A DNA stretch of 64,000 nucleotides from positions 453,321 to 517,320 of the forward strand of contig CAVQAW010000007.1 in assembly GCA_963710535.1 (NCBI GenBank). Direction: 5' to 3'. A model generated the notes under the pieces. The model saw only the letters and a list, made by a program, of their open reading frames with translations. It was not told the origin of the DNA and searched no databases. Source of the DNA: Pelagihabitans sp963710535 (lineage in GTDB: Bacteria; Bacteroidota; Bacteroidia; Flavobacteriales; Flavobacteriaceae). The position numbers and the translations under genes were made by a program. Every line of letters starts with the position of its first letter. Position 1 is the first letter of the stretch. Below are positions 26,862-35,904 of this stretch, piece by piece.

Positions 26862-27821
26862 TCAGAGCTTTAGGATATAGAAGAACATGCCGCTATCTTT
26901 CTCGGCCAGGTAGCCATCACTGGAAAAGGGCTCCATGTCGGAGGCAGCGGTCTTACGGGCGACCCTTTCCCTATCGCGGAAGGGCGCGAAATGGACCCGC
27001 GTAGCACCCAGTACTTCGCATGCGGCCCCGGTCCACTGATTGGTCGCCGTGACCACCATATACTCGAATCCCAGTTTTGACAGGTGTTCCGCCGAGGCTG
27101 CCACCAATTCGAAGGTATGGTCCTTGGGCAACTCGGCAGATCGGGCCACCAAAAAATGCATGCCGACCTTGCCTTGTTCCCTTGCCTTTTGAAGGGCGGG
27201 ATATTTTTTTGACAAGGCCTTCATGGCAATATGTTCCTGGGAATAAATGAGGTCCATGATCGGGTTCACGTGCACCAATACCGCCTCCAAAAAAGGATCT
27301 CCTTTTCTCATGGGAACTTCCTCGATGGGCACCGTGACATTGATGGCGGCCCCGATCACTTTTTTTTCGGCATTGAAGATGGCCAGTGAAAGCCTTACAG
27401 TATCCTCATTGATTTTAATGCTGGCCATGGGATCGCTGGCAGAGGTCAACGCAAACAGCCGTACGAACCAATAAAAAATGTTCTCGGTGGTCCATGGGCC
27501 GAAAGGAGTGGTTCCCAAGGCATCTTTGTGCAAATGGCCCATTATGGAAACAGGGATATTGCGCGATGGATGTATATGCCGGTTCATGGGGTCGTTGACG
27601 GCGAAAGAGGCCGCCAACACCGCAGCCATCTCCAGCAATGTATCTGGATGCTCATTTTTGACGGGTACCGCCCTGTAGCGGTTGCTGCGGTATTGCGAGA
27701 CCGAGTTGAAATTCGCCACGAGCAAGTTTTCGGGCAAGGGCTGAAGTCCCAATGCTTTGGTATCGGATGCGGCTGGGTATGCGCACCATGGTAAACTTTT
27801 CGGCTCGGCAGGTGTGGTCAT
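26862..27821 (-). CDS. Unknown protein, possibly GNAT-fold, paired with the permease
   Basis: A 319-residue soluble protein with no family recognised with confidence. The last third (HLSKLGFEYMVVTATNQW, then GAACEVLGATRVHFAPF) resembles the final strands of a GNAT acyltransferase, where a residue pattern A-x-x-LGA precedes the last strand. An earlier stretch (VPMRKGDPFLEAVLVHVNPIMDLIYSQEHIAMKALSKKYP) is helical. It is the first gene of a two-gene operon, with the amino-acid permease starting 2 bp after its stop. This suggests it acts on, or is controlled by, the transported compound. The acyltransferase idea is tentative. Confidence 0.5.
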   Translation of the reverse strand: MTTPAEPKSLPWCAYPAASDTKALGLQPLPENLLVANFNSVSQYRSNRYRAVPVKNEHPDTLLEMAAVLAASFAVNDPMNRHIHPSRNIPVSIMGHLHKDALGTTPFGPWTTENIFYWFVRLFALTSASDPMASIKINEDTVRLSLAIFNAEKKVIGAAINVTVPIEEVPMRKGDPFLEAVLVHVNPIMDLIYSQEHIAMKALSKKYPALQKAREQGKVGMHFLVARSAELPKDHTFELVAASAEHLSKLGFEYMVVTATNQWTGAACEVLGATRVHFAPFRDRERVARKTAASDMEPFSSDGYLAEKDSGMFFYILKL

Positions 27822-28161
27822 TTACCAAACAAGATAAACATTTTGAAAGTACACGGCAATAGGATTTTGTGCTTGGCCCCTTCGCATTTGTTCGGGCCTA
27901 TGATTTTATTCCTTGTGGAAGGCTTGGCGGGCGTCGAGCCCAAGTACACCAATGGCAGATTCAAGAGATTTCCCGGTGTTAATTTCAATGGGCATTGACG
28001 AAAAAATTGCAGCATGGCATCGCTTGGTGAGATCTGGTCTACTTGTCATTGAATAAAGGCATTTTCCTTACAAAACCTTGCCATCGGAGGCGGTTGTTAA
28101 ATGGCCAAAAGGACCAAACGGATTAATCCATATCTTTAAATCAAACCTAAAACCGCATCCC
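27822..28161. other. Non-coding spacer upstream of nudK
   Basis: About 340 bases between two divergent genes. An open frame on the minus strand (27818-28015) has no family-like features and overlaps the promoter region of the upstream gene. In-frame codons upstream of the chosen nudK start give residues that do not match that family. No hairpin or clear promoter was recognised. Confidence 0.5.
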
Positions 28162-28746
28162 TTGAAGAACGATCGTATCAGAAATATCAAGAAAGACTTA
28201 TTGTCTGACAACTGGTATACCCTCAACAAATTTACCTTCGATTACCAAAAAGACGACGGCACTTGGGAAACCCAACACCGTGAAGCTTACGATCGGGGCA
28301 ATGGGGCGGCCATCCTGCTGTACAACAAGGCTAAGGGTAGCGTGGTACTCACCCGGCAATTCCGCATGCCCACTTATGTGAACGGCAATGCCGACGGGAT
28401 GATGATCGAGGTCTGTGCCGGACTGCTGGACGGGGACCATCCAGAGGACTGTATCCGCAAGGAAGTGGAGGAGGAGACCGGGTACCGCATCAATGACGTA
28501 CAAAAAGTATTCGAAGTATACATGTCGCCCGGTTCGGTAACGGAAATCCTGTACTTATTCGTCGGCGCCTATGAAGACCGGATGAAAGTGGGGGAAGGCG
28601 GCGGAGCTGAAGCGGAGACGGAAAATATCGAAGTGTTGGAATACCATTTTGAAGTCGCGCTTCAAATGATGGAAAAGGGCGAGATCTGCGATGCCAAAAC
28701 GGTAATCCTTTTACAATACGCAAAAAGCCATCGGTTATTTGATTGA
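28162..28746 (+). CDS. nudK: GDP-mannose pyrophosphatase-type NUDIX hydrolase
   Basis: A 194-residue NUDIX hydrolase closely following the NudK pattern, which cleaves GDP-mannose and related nucleotide sugars. It begins LKNDRIRNIKKDLLSDNWYTLNKFTFDY, has EVCAGLLDGDHPEDCIRKE into VEEETGYRI (the NUDIX box), then MSPGSVTEILYLFVGAY and DAKTVILLQYAK at the end. The TTG at 28162 is chosen as start because it gives the family's usual N-terminus and length (about 191); a longer form from 28078 is possible. msrA follows 21 bp later on the same strand. Confidence 0.88.
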   Translation: MKNDRIRNIKKDLLSDNWYTLNKFTFDYQKDDGTWETQHREAYDRGNGAAILLYNKAKGSVVLTRQFRMPTYVNGNADGMMIEVCAGLLDGDHPEDCIRKEVEEETGYRINDVQKVFEVYMSPGSVTEILYLFVGAYEDRMKVGEGGGAEAETENIEVLEYHFEVALQMMEKGEICDAKTVILLQYAKSHRLFD

Positions 28747-28767
28747 AGTTTTTACGACCAAGGCGAT

Positions 28768-29280
28768 ATGGCAAAGGTGAAAGAAATCGGTTTGGGCGGA
28801 GGTTGCCACTGGTGTACCGAAGCGGTCTTCCAATCGCTGCATGGCGTGTTAAACGTCGAACAGGGTTTTGTGGCCTCCAAGGCCCCGCATGATACTTTTT
28901 CGGAAGCGGTCATCGTTGCCTATGACCCAAGCGAAATTGCCCTCTACGATTTGGTGTTGATCCATTTGATGACCCATGAAAGTACCGCTTGGCATGGCAT
29001 GCGGTCCAAAATACCGATCTGCCGTTTATACCATGGATCCGGAAGACGAAAAGGTTTTGACAACGAAATGTGGGATGGGCTGCAAGACGAGTTCAACGCA
29101 CCTTTGGTAACGGCTATACTTCCATTTCGGGCTTTTCGGCCTTCCGAAACCAAGTTCCAAAATTATTACCGTACCGACCCGCAAAGGCCGTTTTGCAAAA
29201 GGTACATCGACCCTAAACTGCAGTTGCTCCAGCAAAAATTTATCAAACAGTTGGCGACCGGTTCCCCTTGGGCTCAATAG
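28768..29280 (+). CDS. msrA: Peptide-methionine (S)-S-oxide reductase with internal out-of-frame segment
   Basis: A 170-residue MsrA-type repair enzyme, which reduces methionine-S-sulfoxide. The catalytic motif GGCHWCTEAVF (nucleophile Cys13) and the C-terminal part (TAILPFRAFRPSETKFQNYY) are normal. In between, residues 82-96 do not match the family. Reading that stretch one base later gives YRSAVYTMDPEDEKV, with the conserved YRSA-Y motif, before the first frame resumes at DNEMWDGLQ. So a +1 change near 29010 (AAAA run) and a -1 change near 29056 (TTTT run) seem to compensate each other. As written, the protein lacks a conserved active-site segment. Its end overlaps the convergent carboxypeptidase gene by 7 bp. 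Confidence 0.8.
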   Translation: MAKVKEIGLGGGCHWCTEAVFQSLHGVLNVEQGFVASKAPHDTFSEAVIVAYDPSEIALYDLVLIHLMTHESTAWHGMRSKIPICRLYHGSGRRKGFDNEMWDGLQDEFNAPLVTAILPFRAFRPSETKFQNYYRTDPQRPFCKRYIDPKLQLLQQKFIKQLATGSPWAQ

Positions 29281-30542
29281 TGATCGCGCATCACCTCAAA
29301 AATATCCTGCATCTTGGCTTTGATTTCGCCCGAAGGCTGCACGAAATGGTTGTTCATAAAGCTGAAAATCAAGATTTTCCCCGATTTTGTTTTGAGGTAT
29401 CCGCTTAAACAGTAGTTGTTGCCCAAACTTCCCGATTTGGCATAGATATAGGGCGCCTCGGCACCGACATACCAGTTCTCGAGGGTACCGCTGACCCCGC
29501 CCGCGGGAAAGAGCCCGAACAAGCGGTCTTGGGGCAGCTCTTGATACATTTTGTAGAGCACGTGCACCATCGACTCCGGTGTGAACAGGTTGTAACGCGA
29601 TAATCCCGACCCATCGACCCATCGTGGGGGCTGTTTTAGATCGGCCAGACGGTTTTTGAGCATATGGGCCTGTGCTTTGGTACCATCGAGGGTGTCGGAG
29701 AGGGTGGAGGAGGCCAGGACCAATAATTGTTCGGCCAGGAAATTATCGCTTTCCCACATCATTCTTTGATAGACCGAATCGGTGGCCATACCATATAGCG
29801 TGCTTTTCTGGCCTTCTGGAAAGCGATTGGTAATGGAAATCCTTTGATCCAATGCCGCCTCGAGCAGTTTACGGGTCAACGCACTGTCGGTCTTAAAGGG
29901 AATTTCGATGGTGTCGGTCCTGCTCGATGCATAGTAGAAAGTATTGTTCTCAGCCTCACGATTGATGGCAGCGTCCAGGTCAACCACCCGATCCTTTAAA
30001 AAGGAAGGGACCGCTGCCAGGGAATCATTGTGGTACAGGGTAAGTACATTGCCATACAGGGGCAATCCACCGCGCTCTACCTGGTAGTAATCCCCATAAT
30101 CGTCCCAGGCCCAACCCGAACCATATTTCCCCGCTTGGAAATTGTTGTTGTACCAGGCAATATGTTGGTTTCCCTTTAGGAAGCCGAGCACCGTACTGTC
30201 CTTGAAATAAGGATGAAGTTGGGTGGGATCCCCGGTGCCCTGCATATAAAGGGTATCATTTTGGATCAGATACTTTAGGGCAGGAACGCTATTCGGCAAA
30301 AGACTCAAACCCGTAAAAAGGGTGAAGATTTTAGTATTGCTGGCTGGGGTGAAGTATTTTGCACCGTTGTGATCATAGATCGTATCACGGGTTTCCGCCG
30401 CTATCACGAACAGTCCTGTAAATTGGTTTTGAAAGGTTTCGTGTTGCAAAACAGTACGGACCTCTTTTACCGTTCGTCGATGTTTTGTGGCCGTACATCC
30501 GATTAGTGCCATAAAAATAAGCGCCACAACGAGTTTTTTCAT
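29274..30542 (-). CDS. D-alanyl-D-alanine carboxypeptidase (PBP4 type), lipoprotein
   Basis: A 422-residue serine peptidase of the S13 (DacB/PBP4) type that trims or cleaves peptidoglycan stem peptides. It has a lipoprotein signal (lipobox LIGC, Cys16), the nucleophile motif S-N-T-K (Ser68, Lys71 in PASNTK), the S-x-N-like segment GSGLSRYN, and the third motif K-S-G (AKSGSLGNN). It is shorter than E. coli DacB (477), which fits reduced domains II/III. It is monocistronic and convergent with msrA. Binding to an outer or inner membrane via lipid is inferred from the lipobox. Confidence 0.87.
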   Translation of the reverse strand: MKKLVVALIFMALIGCTATKHRRTVKEVRTVLQHETFQNQFTGLFVIAAETRDTIYDHNGAKYFTPASNTKIFTLFTGLSLLPNSVPALKYLIQNDTLYMQGTGDPTQLHPYFKDSTVLGFLKGNQHIAWYNNNFQAGKYGSGWAWDDYGDYYQVERGGLPLYGNVLTLYHNDSLAAVPSFLKDRVVDLDAAINREAENNTFYYASSRTDTIEIPFKTDSALTRKLLEAALDQRISITNRFPEGQKSTLYGMATDSVYQRMMWESDNFLAEQLLVLASSTLSDTLDGTKAQAHMLKNRLADLKQPPRWVDGSGLSRYNLFTPESMVHVLYKMYQELPQDRLFGLFPAGGVSGTLENWYVGAEAPYIYAKSGSLGNNYCLSGYLKTKSGKILIFSFMNNHFVQPSGEIKAKMQDIFEVMRDHY

Positions 30543-30688
30543 GAATGTAGAAAAAAAAATTAATGAAGGCTAAGGGCCGTAATCAATGGACTTCAGCGAA
30601 ATTAGTTAATTTTTAACTTATCGGTAACAATAAAAACTTCCAATTAATGGTTAACTTAGTAGCACAACCTAATTAAACATTTTGACAT

Positions 30689-30886
30689 ATGGCAAGAGCT
30701 ATGCTGGAGTATACCAAAACGGTACTCCAAAAAGTTAGTTTTGACGTAAAATTGTTTTGCAAAGAGGTAAAAAAAGCGGTCGAGCGACTCTTACCGGAAG
30801 AAGTCGAAGAACTGAAACTCTGGTTGAGACAGTTCTTGAACGACAAACCAGAACTACAAGAAAGTTTGATTTATTTAAGAGCATAA
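30689..30886 (+). CDS. Conserved small protein of Bacteroidota, 65 residues
   Basis: A 65-residue, highly charged helical protein (MARAMLEYTKTVLQKVSF, then LFCKEVKKAVERLLPEEVEELKLWL, ending LIYLRA). I recall near-identical small proteins across Flavobacteriia, but no function is known. Conservation of a short, monocistronic gene with its own strong terminator argues that it is real. It is convergent with oxyR, and the terminator is shared by the two 3' ends. Confidence 0.75.
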   Translation: MARAMLEYTKTVLQKVSFDVKLFCKEVKKAVERLLPEEVEELKLWLRQFLNDKPELQESLIYLRA

Positions 30887-30890
30887 TAGA

Positions 30891-30918
30891 AAAAGCCACT
30901 TTTAAAGTGGCTTTTTTA
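30891..30918 (+). terminator. Intrinsic terminator after the 65-residue gene
   Basis: An 11-bp perfect stem (AAAAGCCACTT / AAGTGGCTTTT) with a 3-base loop is followed by a T run on the plus strand. It begins 4 bases after the stop codon and reaches the stop codon of the convergent oxyR gene; the A run at the left could serve the other strand. Confidence 0.85.
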
Positions 30919-31857
30919 TTTTTTGTTCAATGGACTGATGATCTTCACGTCCTGAAAGGCTATCGCACCCCTGACCACACTTGAAATAACATCCTTTAAA
31001 GCTTCGGTGATCTGTATTTTCAGTTCACTTTTATGGTAGATCAAACTCACCTCCCTGGCGGGTGACGGTTCATGGAAATATTTTAAATTTTTCCTCTTTT
31101 CATCGTCGAGCTCCATAGTATTCAAATAAGGGAGCAAGGTCATGCCCAGCCCTTCGTTGGCGAGGTTCACCAAAGTCTCAAAACTACCGCTCTGCAGTTT
31201 AAAGTGTTCTTCGTTCAAATTTTTAGGGGCCTTGCACAGATTGATGACCCCATCGCGGAAACAATGTCCGTCCTGCAACAACAGAATATCATTGATATCA
31301 AGGTCGGTCGGGGATAATTTGGCGATATTGGCCAATCGGTGGTTCCTTGGAACATAACCTACAAAAGGCTCGTAGTACAATGGGCGTTCTTTGATGAATT
31401 CAATCTCCAGGGGGGTGGCGGCAATGGCGGCATCGAGATGGCCATCCTGGATGTTCCTGATCATTTGCTCGGTACTCTGTTCCTTGATGATCAGGTTTAC
31501 CTTGGGATATCGATTGATGAACGTTTTCAGGAACATCGGCAATAAGGTGGGCATGACCGTGGGAATGATGCCTAAGGTAAAATCCCCGCCAATAAAGCCC
31601 TTTTCTTGATCTACGATATCTTTGATGCGCTCGGCTTCATTGACAATGTTTTTGGCCTGGGCAACAATTTTCTTGCCCACCTCGGTAATTCCGATCGGTT
31701 TTTTGCCACGGTCGAAAATCAGTATGTCCAACTCATCCTCCAATTTCTGCACCTGCATGCTCAGGGTAGGTTGGGTGACGAAACTTTTCTCTGCGGCCAA
31801 GGTAAAATTTTGGTATTCCGCGACCGCCAAAACATATTGCAATTGGGTAATCGTCAT
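30916..31857 (-). CDS. oxyR: Hydrogen peroxide-sensing LysR regulator OxyR
   Basis: A 313-residue LysR-type activator. The N-terminal winged helix (about 1-60, YVLAVAEYQNFTLAAEKSFVTQPTLS) binds DNA, and the periplasmic-binding-protein-like domain senses peroxide. The redox pair is present at Cys199 and Cys208 (DGHCFRDGVINLC), the same numbering and spacing as E. coli OxyR, where H2O2 forms a disulfide. It is divergent from dps, a classical OxyR target, with 100 bp of shared A/T-rich control region. It therefore probably controls dps directly and its own expression. Confidence 0.93.
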   Translation of the reverse strand: MTITQLQYVLAVAEYQNFTLAAEKSFVTQPTLSMQVQKLEDELDILIFDRGKKPIGITEVGKKIVAQAKNIVNEAERIKDIVDQEKGFIGGDFTLGIIPTVMPTLLPMFLKTFINRYPKVNLIIKEQSTEQMIRNIQDGHLDAAIAATPLEIEFIKERPLYYEPFVGYVPRNHRLANIAKLSPTDLDINDILLLQDGHCFRDGVINLCKAPKNLNEEHFKLQSGSFETLVNLANEGLGMTLLPYLNTMELDDEKRKNLKYFHEPSPAREVSLIYHKSELKIQITEALKDVISSVVRGAIAFQDVKIISPLNKK

Positions 31858-31957
31858 GCTTTTTTTTTAATACGTAAAACTAATAAAACCATCAATAAAA
31901 CCTATGATAATGCATATATATATTTTGTAAATTTATAGTGAATTAAAAGCAAGAATC

Positions 31958-32437
31958 ATGGAAATGAACAGTATAGGACTCGATCCTAAAAAATCGAAAG
32001 TAATAAGTGACGATCTGAATACGCTACTGGCCAACTTTCAGCGTTACTATCAAAGTTTAAGGGGCATCCATTGGAACATCAAGGGCAAGCGATTTTTCGA
32101 CCTCCATCTAAAATTTGAAGAGCTGTATACCGATGCCAACCTTAAGGTAGATCTGATCGCGGAACGCATCCTAACCTTGGGTGGGGTGCCACAACATACC
32201 TTTGAGGATTACATAAAGAATTCGAAAGTTCCGGTGGGCAAGAACATCACCCTTGATGAACACGCCATACGGCTTATCGTCGATTCGCTAAAGGAACTGC
32301 TCGTCATCGAGCGCCGCATCTTGGATGCTTCCGCGGAAGCCCACGACGAGGGTACCAATTCTATGATGAGCGACTTTATTACCGAACAGGAAAAAACCGT
32401 TTGGATGATGAAGGCCTGGTTGGCGGAAGAAATTTAA
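31958..32437 (+). CDS. dps: Dps-family DNA-binding ferritin
   Basis: A 159-residue Dps protein: 12-mers oxidise and store iron using H2O2, protecting DNA from hydroxyl radicals. The intersubunit ferroxidase ligands are visible: His38 (GIHWN), His50 (FFDLHLKFEE), Asp65 and Glu69 (KVDLIAER). The N-terminus is short and has only a few lysines, so DNA binding may be weak. It is divergently transcribed from oxyR and ends at a strong hairpin. The A/T-rich upstream region contains a TATATTTTG box that is close to the -7 consensus. Confidence 0.94.
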   Translation: MEMNSIGLDPKKSKVISDDLNTLLANFQRYYQSLRGIHWNIKGKRFFDLHLKFEELYTDANLKVDLIAERILTLGGVPQHTFEDYIKNSKVPVGKNITLDEHAIRLIVDSLKELLVIERRILDASAEAHDEGTNSMMSDFITEQEKTVWMMKAWLAEEI

Positions 32438-32484
32438 GCCCACGACCGGCTACCCAATAAGTTTCATTGGTTAGTAGACCTAAG

Positions 32485-32534
32485 GCGCGGCGACAAGCAT
32501 CCCCAATTGGGAAACTTGTCGCCGCGCATTTTGT
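32485..32534 (+). terminator. Intrinsic terminator after dps
   Basis: A perfect 13-bp G/C-rich stem (GCGCGGCGACAAG / CTTGTCGCCGCGC) with a 17-base loop is followed by ATTTTGTTT on the plus strand. It sits between the convergent dps and DUF2141 genes. Confidence 0.8.
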
Positions 32535-32545
32535 TTATCACCGAT

Positions 32546-32968
32546 TTAAAATCTTAACCGGAAGTTCAGGGCTTCCCCGTCCACATCAAATTTGGCCCCT
32601 TCAAAGGTGGGAGGCCCCATTCTCATGTTATCCCCGCTGGTCGCATAACTTTCCATGGGCATGCCGTTGGCATCCATATCCATTTGTTGATTGTCGTTTT
32701 CGTCGTGCATTACCATGATGGCATAGCTGCCCGGTACTACGTTGCTGAAAATGAGCTCAACTTCCCCGGCTTGGGCCGCTTTGGTATCCCCTGCGACCCC
32801 GCTGCCTTTCATAAAGGTCTCCTTGGAATGCAAAGATCCCAAAACGGTGCCCTCATTCGAAAGTACGTTTTCGATAATTACAGTGACGGTCACCCCTTCT
32901 TCTGTTTGGGCGGAAACCCATAGTCCGCTGAACAATAATCCCAAAAGTACTAGTCTTGAATTTTTCAT
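32546..32968 (-). CDS. DUF2141 secreted protein
   Basis: A 140-residue exported protein with a signal peptide (about residues 1-20, ending WVSAQ) and the DUF2141 beta-sandwich. Family segments are VTVIIENVLSNEGTVLGSL, then VPGSYAIMVMHDENDNQQMD and the C-terminal NFRLRF. The DENDNQQMD segment looks like a cation-binding loop. Function is unknown. It is monocistronic and lies downstream of the dps terminator. Confidence 0.85.
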   Translation of the reverse strand: MKNSRLVLLGLLFSGLWVSAQTEEGVTVTVIIENVLSNEGTVLGSLHSKETFMKGSGVAGDTKAAQAGEVELIFSNVVPGSYAIMVMHDENDNQQMDMDANGMPMESYATSGDNMRMGPPTFEGAKFDVDGEALNFRLRF

Positions 32969-33201
32969 GATATTTTTTTTATGGTTTATGATGTGACAAA
33001 GATGAAGCGTAAGGGCGTTCTGCCCAAAATGGAACGACCGAACTGTAAGAATCCATGACCGAATCGTAACACCACGGGAGGATTACAGCTCACTCCCAAA
33101 ATTCCACAACTGGGTCAGCAGTTTTTTTTTATGCGGTGATGGCCTCTCAATTTTGTGCCGTACAAGCGGTATTTCTAAACCATCATTTCAAACAAACGGC
33201 C

Positions 33202-35364
33202 ATGATCAAAATGTTCTTTTTTTCGGTATTCCTTTTTTGCCAACAAACCACGTTTTCCCAAACCTTCATTTCGGGCACGGTCACCGACGCTGCCGGCATG
33301 GCAGTGGCCGGGGCCAATATTTATCTGGAGGGCACCTATGATGGTGCGTCCACCGCCGAAGACGGCAGCTTTACCTTCGAAACAAGCGAAACGGGAATTC
33401 AAATATTGGTGGTTTCCATGATTTCCTATGAAACCCATCGGATAACCGCCGAGGTGGATACATTTTCCGCGCTTCAAATCGTATTAAGGGAAGCGGTCAA
33501 CCATCTGAGCGGGGTAACACTCACCGCGGGTACCTTCGAAGCGGGCGACAATACCAAGGTTGCTGTCCTAAAACCATTGGACATCGTAACCACCGCAGGT
33601 GCAGCAGGCGACTTTGTGGCCGCGCTGCAGACCTTGCCGGGTACTTCCACCGTGAACGAGGACGGCCGTTTGTTCGTCCGTGGGGGCCAAGCGGAGGAAA
33701 CCCAGGTTTTCATTGATGGCATGCGCGTTTTCCAGCCCTTCAATGCCACGGCCAACAACATTCCCACCCGTGGCCGATTTTCACCTTTTTTGTTCAAGGG
33801 CATTACTTTCAGTACAGGGGGCTATTCGGCCGAATATGGGCAGGCACTGTCTTCCGTACTATTGTTGAATACCACCGACCTGCCCGATCAGGAGCAGTCA
33901 GATATCTCTCTAATGTCGGTGGGCGGGGGGCTGGGGCACACCGAAATTTGGGGCAGGGAATCGTTGAGCCTCAACACCTCCTATATCAACCTGGCCCCTT
34001 ATCAACGCCTGGTCCCGAACGATCAGGGTACGGCATGGAACAGGCCCTACGAATCGATTTCGGGGGAAGCGGTATTTCGGAGCAAGGGAGAAAACAGCAT
34101 CTTTAAACTGTATGGTGGGTTTAACCAGGCGAATCTTGACCTGGCGCAGGAAGACATCAATGCCCCAAATCTGGTGGATTTTCGCCTTAAAAACAATAAC
34201 CTGTACGCCAATGCCTCCTATCGGTATTTTTTAAAGGATCATTGGACCTTAGGCCTTGGCGGAAGTCTCTCATCTGATCGCAATCGCATCGGTATCGGCC
34301 AGGATTCCATCAATACCCGTGAAACCGCCACCCATCTCAAAGTGAAGTTGGGGAAGCAGTTCAACAACAGATTTCGATGGGAATTGGGCGCCGAGCACTT
34401 CCTAATCGACTATCGTGATGATTATCGGGCGATCAGCGGTTTATCCGTAAAGGGGGAAGCCATTGACCAAATAAGTGCGGCATTTACCGAAGCCGATCTA
34501 TTTTTCGGTGATCGGTTGGCGGTGAAAATGGGGGTAAGGGCCGAGCGGTCTACCTTGTTGCGGGAAGCCAACCTGGCCCCCCGGCTTTCCCTGGCCTACA
34601 AAAGCAGTGATAAGGGGCAGTTCTCCCTTGCTTTTGGAACTTTTTACCAAAATCCGTTGAACGACTATGTGAAATACGATCCCGATCTAAAGATGGAAAA
34701 AACCACCCACTTTATCCTGAATTACCAGCATACCGATGATGGGACCACTTTCCGGGCCGAGGCCTATTTTAAGGATTATGGGAATTTGGTCAAGTATGAT
34801 ACCGAGGTGCCACGCTTCGATTCAAATTTCAATAACCTTGGCTACGGAACTGCCAAAGGGATTGATATTTTTTGGCGTGACAATAAAAACATCAAAAATC
34901 TGGACTATTGGGTTTCCTATTCCTTATTGGATACCGAACGCGATTTTAGAAACTTCAGGAATAGTGCCACCCCCCAATTTGCCGCACGACACAATTTCTC
35001 TTTGGTGACCAAATATTGGATCGGCGACTGGCGCTCCCAAGTGGGATTCTCCTATAATTTCTCGTCGGGACGGCCCTATGACAATCCCAATTCCCCAGAT
35101 TTCATGGCCTCAAAAACAAAGGCCTATAACAATTTGAGCATCAATTGGGCCTATTTGCTGTCTCCGCAGAAAATCCTTTATTTCTCGATCAGCAACGTGG
35201 CGGCCTTCAGGAACGTAAATGGCTATCAATATGCAGACTCGCCCAATGCGAACGGAGTCTTCGATAGACGTGCCATTCGCCCTACTGCCGACACCTTTTT
35301 CTTTGTCGGGTTTTTCTGGACGATCAGCCAGGACAAGAGCAGCAATCAGCTCGAAAATCTTTGA
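33202..35364 (+). CDS. TonB-dependent receptor (second)
   Basis: A 720-residue outer-membrane receptor. Parts in order: signal peptide (MIKMFFFSVFLFCQQTTFSQ), carboxypeptidase-regulatory domain (about 20-100, GTVTDAAGMAVAGANIYLEG), plug (about 125-235, with LPGTSTVNEDGRLFVRGGQ and GYSAEYGQALSSVL), and a beta-barrel to the end. The start at 33202 is chosen because the signal peptide begins there. The family is used for siderophores, vitamins, metals or oligosaccharides, and nothing adjacent fixes the ligand: no SusD, no hydrolase. It is convergent with the DoxX gene. Confidence 0.88.
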   Translation: MIKMFFFSVFLFCQQTTFSQTFISGTVTDAAGMAVAGANIYLEGTYDGASTAEDGSFTFETSETGIQILVVSMISYETHRITAEVDTFSALQIVLREAVNHLSGVTLTAGTFEAGDNTKVAVLKPLDIVTTAGAAGDFVAALQTLPGTSTVNEDGRLFVRGGQAEETQVFIDGMRVFQPFNATANNIPTRGRFSPFLFKGITFSTGGYSAEYGQALSSVLLLNTTDLPDQEQSDISLMSVGGGLGHTEIWGRESLSLNTSYINLAPYQRLVPNDQGTAWNRPYESISGEAVFRSKGENSIFKLYGGFNQANLDLAQEDINAPNLVDFRLKNNNLYANASYRYFLKDHWTLGLGGSLSSDRNRIGIGQDSINTRETATHLKVKLGKQFNNRFRWELGAEHFLIDYRDDYRAISGLSVKGEAIDQISAAFTEADLFFGDRLAVKMGVRAERSTLLREANLAPRLSLAYKSSDKGQFSLAFGTFYQNPLNDYVKYDPDLKMEKTTHFILNYQHTDDGTTFRAEAYFKDYGNLVKYDTEVPRFDSNFNNLGYGTAKGIDIFWRDNKNIKNLDYWVSYSLLDTERDFRNFRNSATPQFAARHNFSLVTKYWIGDWRSQVGFSYNFSSGRPYDNPNSPDFMASKTKAYNNLSINWAYLLSPQKILYFSISNVAAFRNVNGYQYADSPNANGVFDRRAIRPTADTFFFVGFFWTISQDKSSNQLENL

Positions 35365-35393
35365 TCCTCGTAGCTAACAACGCAAACTTTCCA

Positions 35394-35816
35394 TTACTTC
35401 TGCATTTTCAAATAGTAGTCGGCCGAATGTTTGCCCGACCCATAGAACAGAAAGAATATGCAGACCAGGAAAGTGACAGATGCCAAGATGAGGTTGGTCG
35501 TGTTCATTTCGCCCAGGAAGTTCACCAAGATCGCACCGATCAAAATGGGCAGTTGCGCCAGCACGGCCCAACGGGTCAGCAAACCGATGACGATCAAAAA
35601 GCCCCCCACAAAATGCGCCGGTACGATATAATGCAAGATGAACATCCCACCTGGAAGGTCTTCAAAGGGCTTTGTCATTTCGGCCATTTGGGCATGGTCA
35701 GACATGATATCGATGCCTTTGATAAAAAGAAAAATGCCCAAGGCGGCCCTTACAAGATCTAAAGGGTAATAGGTGTGGGCATTGGCCCATTTGTTTAATG
35801 ATTTGATTGTTGCCAT
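35394..35816 (-). CDS. DoxX-family membrane protein
   Basis: A 140-residue inner-membrane protein with four hydrophobic segments in the DoxX pattern: PLDLVRAALGIFLFIKG, then MFILHYIVPAHFVGGFLIVIG and LLTRWAVLAQLPILIGAILV, then a last helix LILASVTFLVCIFFLFYG. DoxX-like proteins are linked to redox balance and thiosulfate or quinone metabolism, but the activity of this branch is unknown. It is monocistronic. Confidence 0.82.
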   Translation of the reverse strand: MATIKSLNKWANAHTYYPLDLVRAALGIFLFIKGIDIMSDHAQMAEMTKPFEDLPGGMFILHYIVPAHFVGGFLIVIGLLTRWAVLAQLPILIGAILVNFLGEMNTTNLILASVTFLVCIFFLFYGSGKHSADYYLKMQK

Positions 35817-35904
35817 GACTTAGAAATTATCCGTTACGCTTATTAAGTTACTCATATTTAGCGATATAAAAAAGTAAATTTGGGCAGGATCAACTTGGGA
35901 AGCA

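Noticed and set aside
32960..33201. Short hairpin AACTG-CAGTT followed by a T run as a terminator
   Set aside because: A stem of only 5 bp with no gene on the plus strand ending there is too weak to call.
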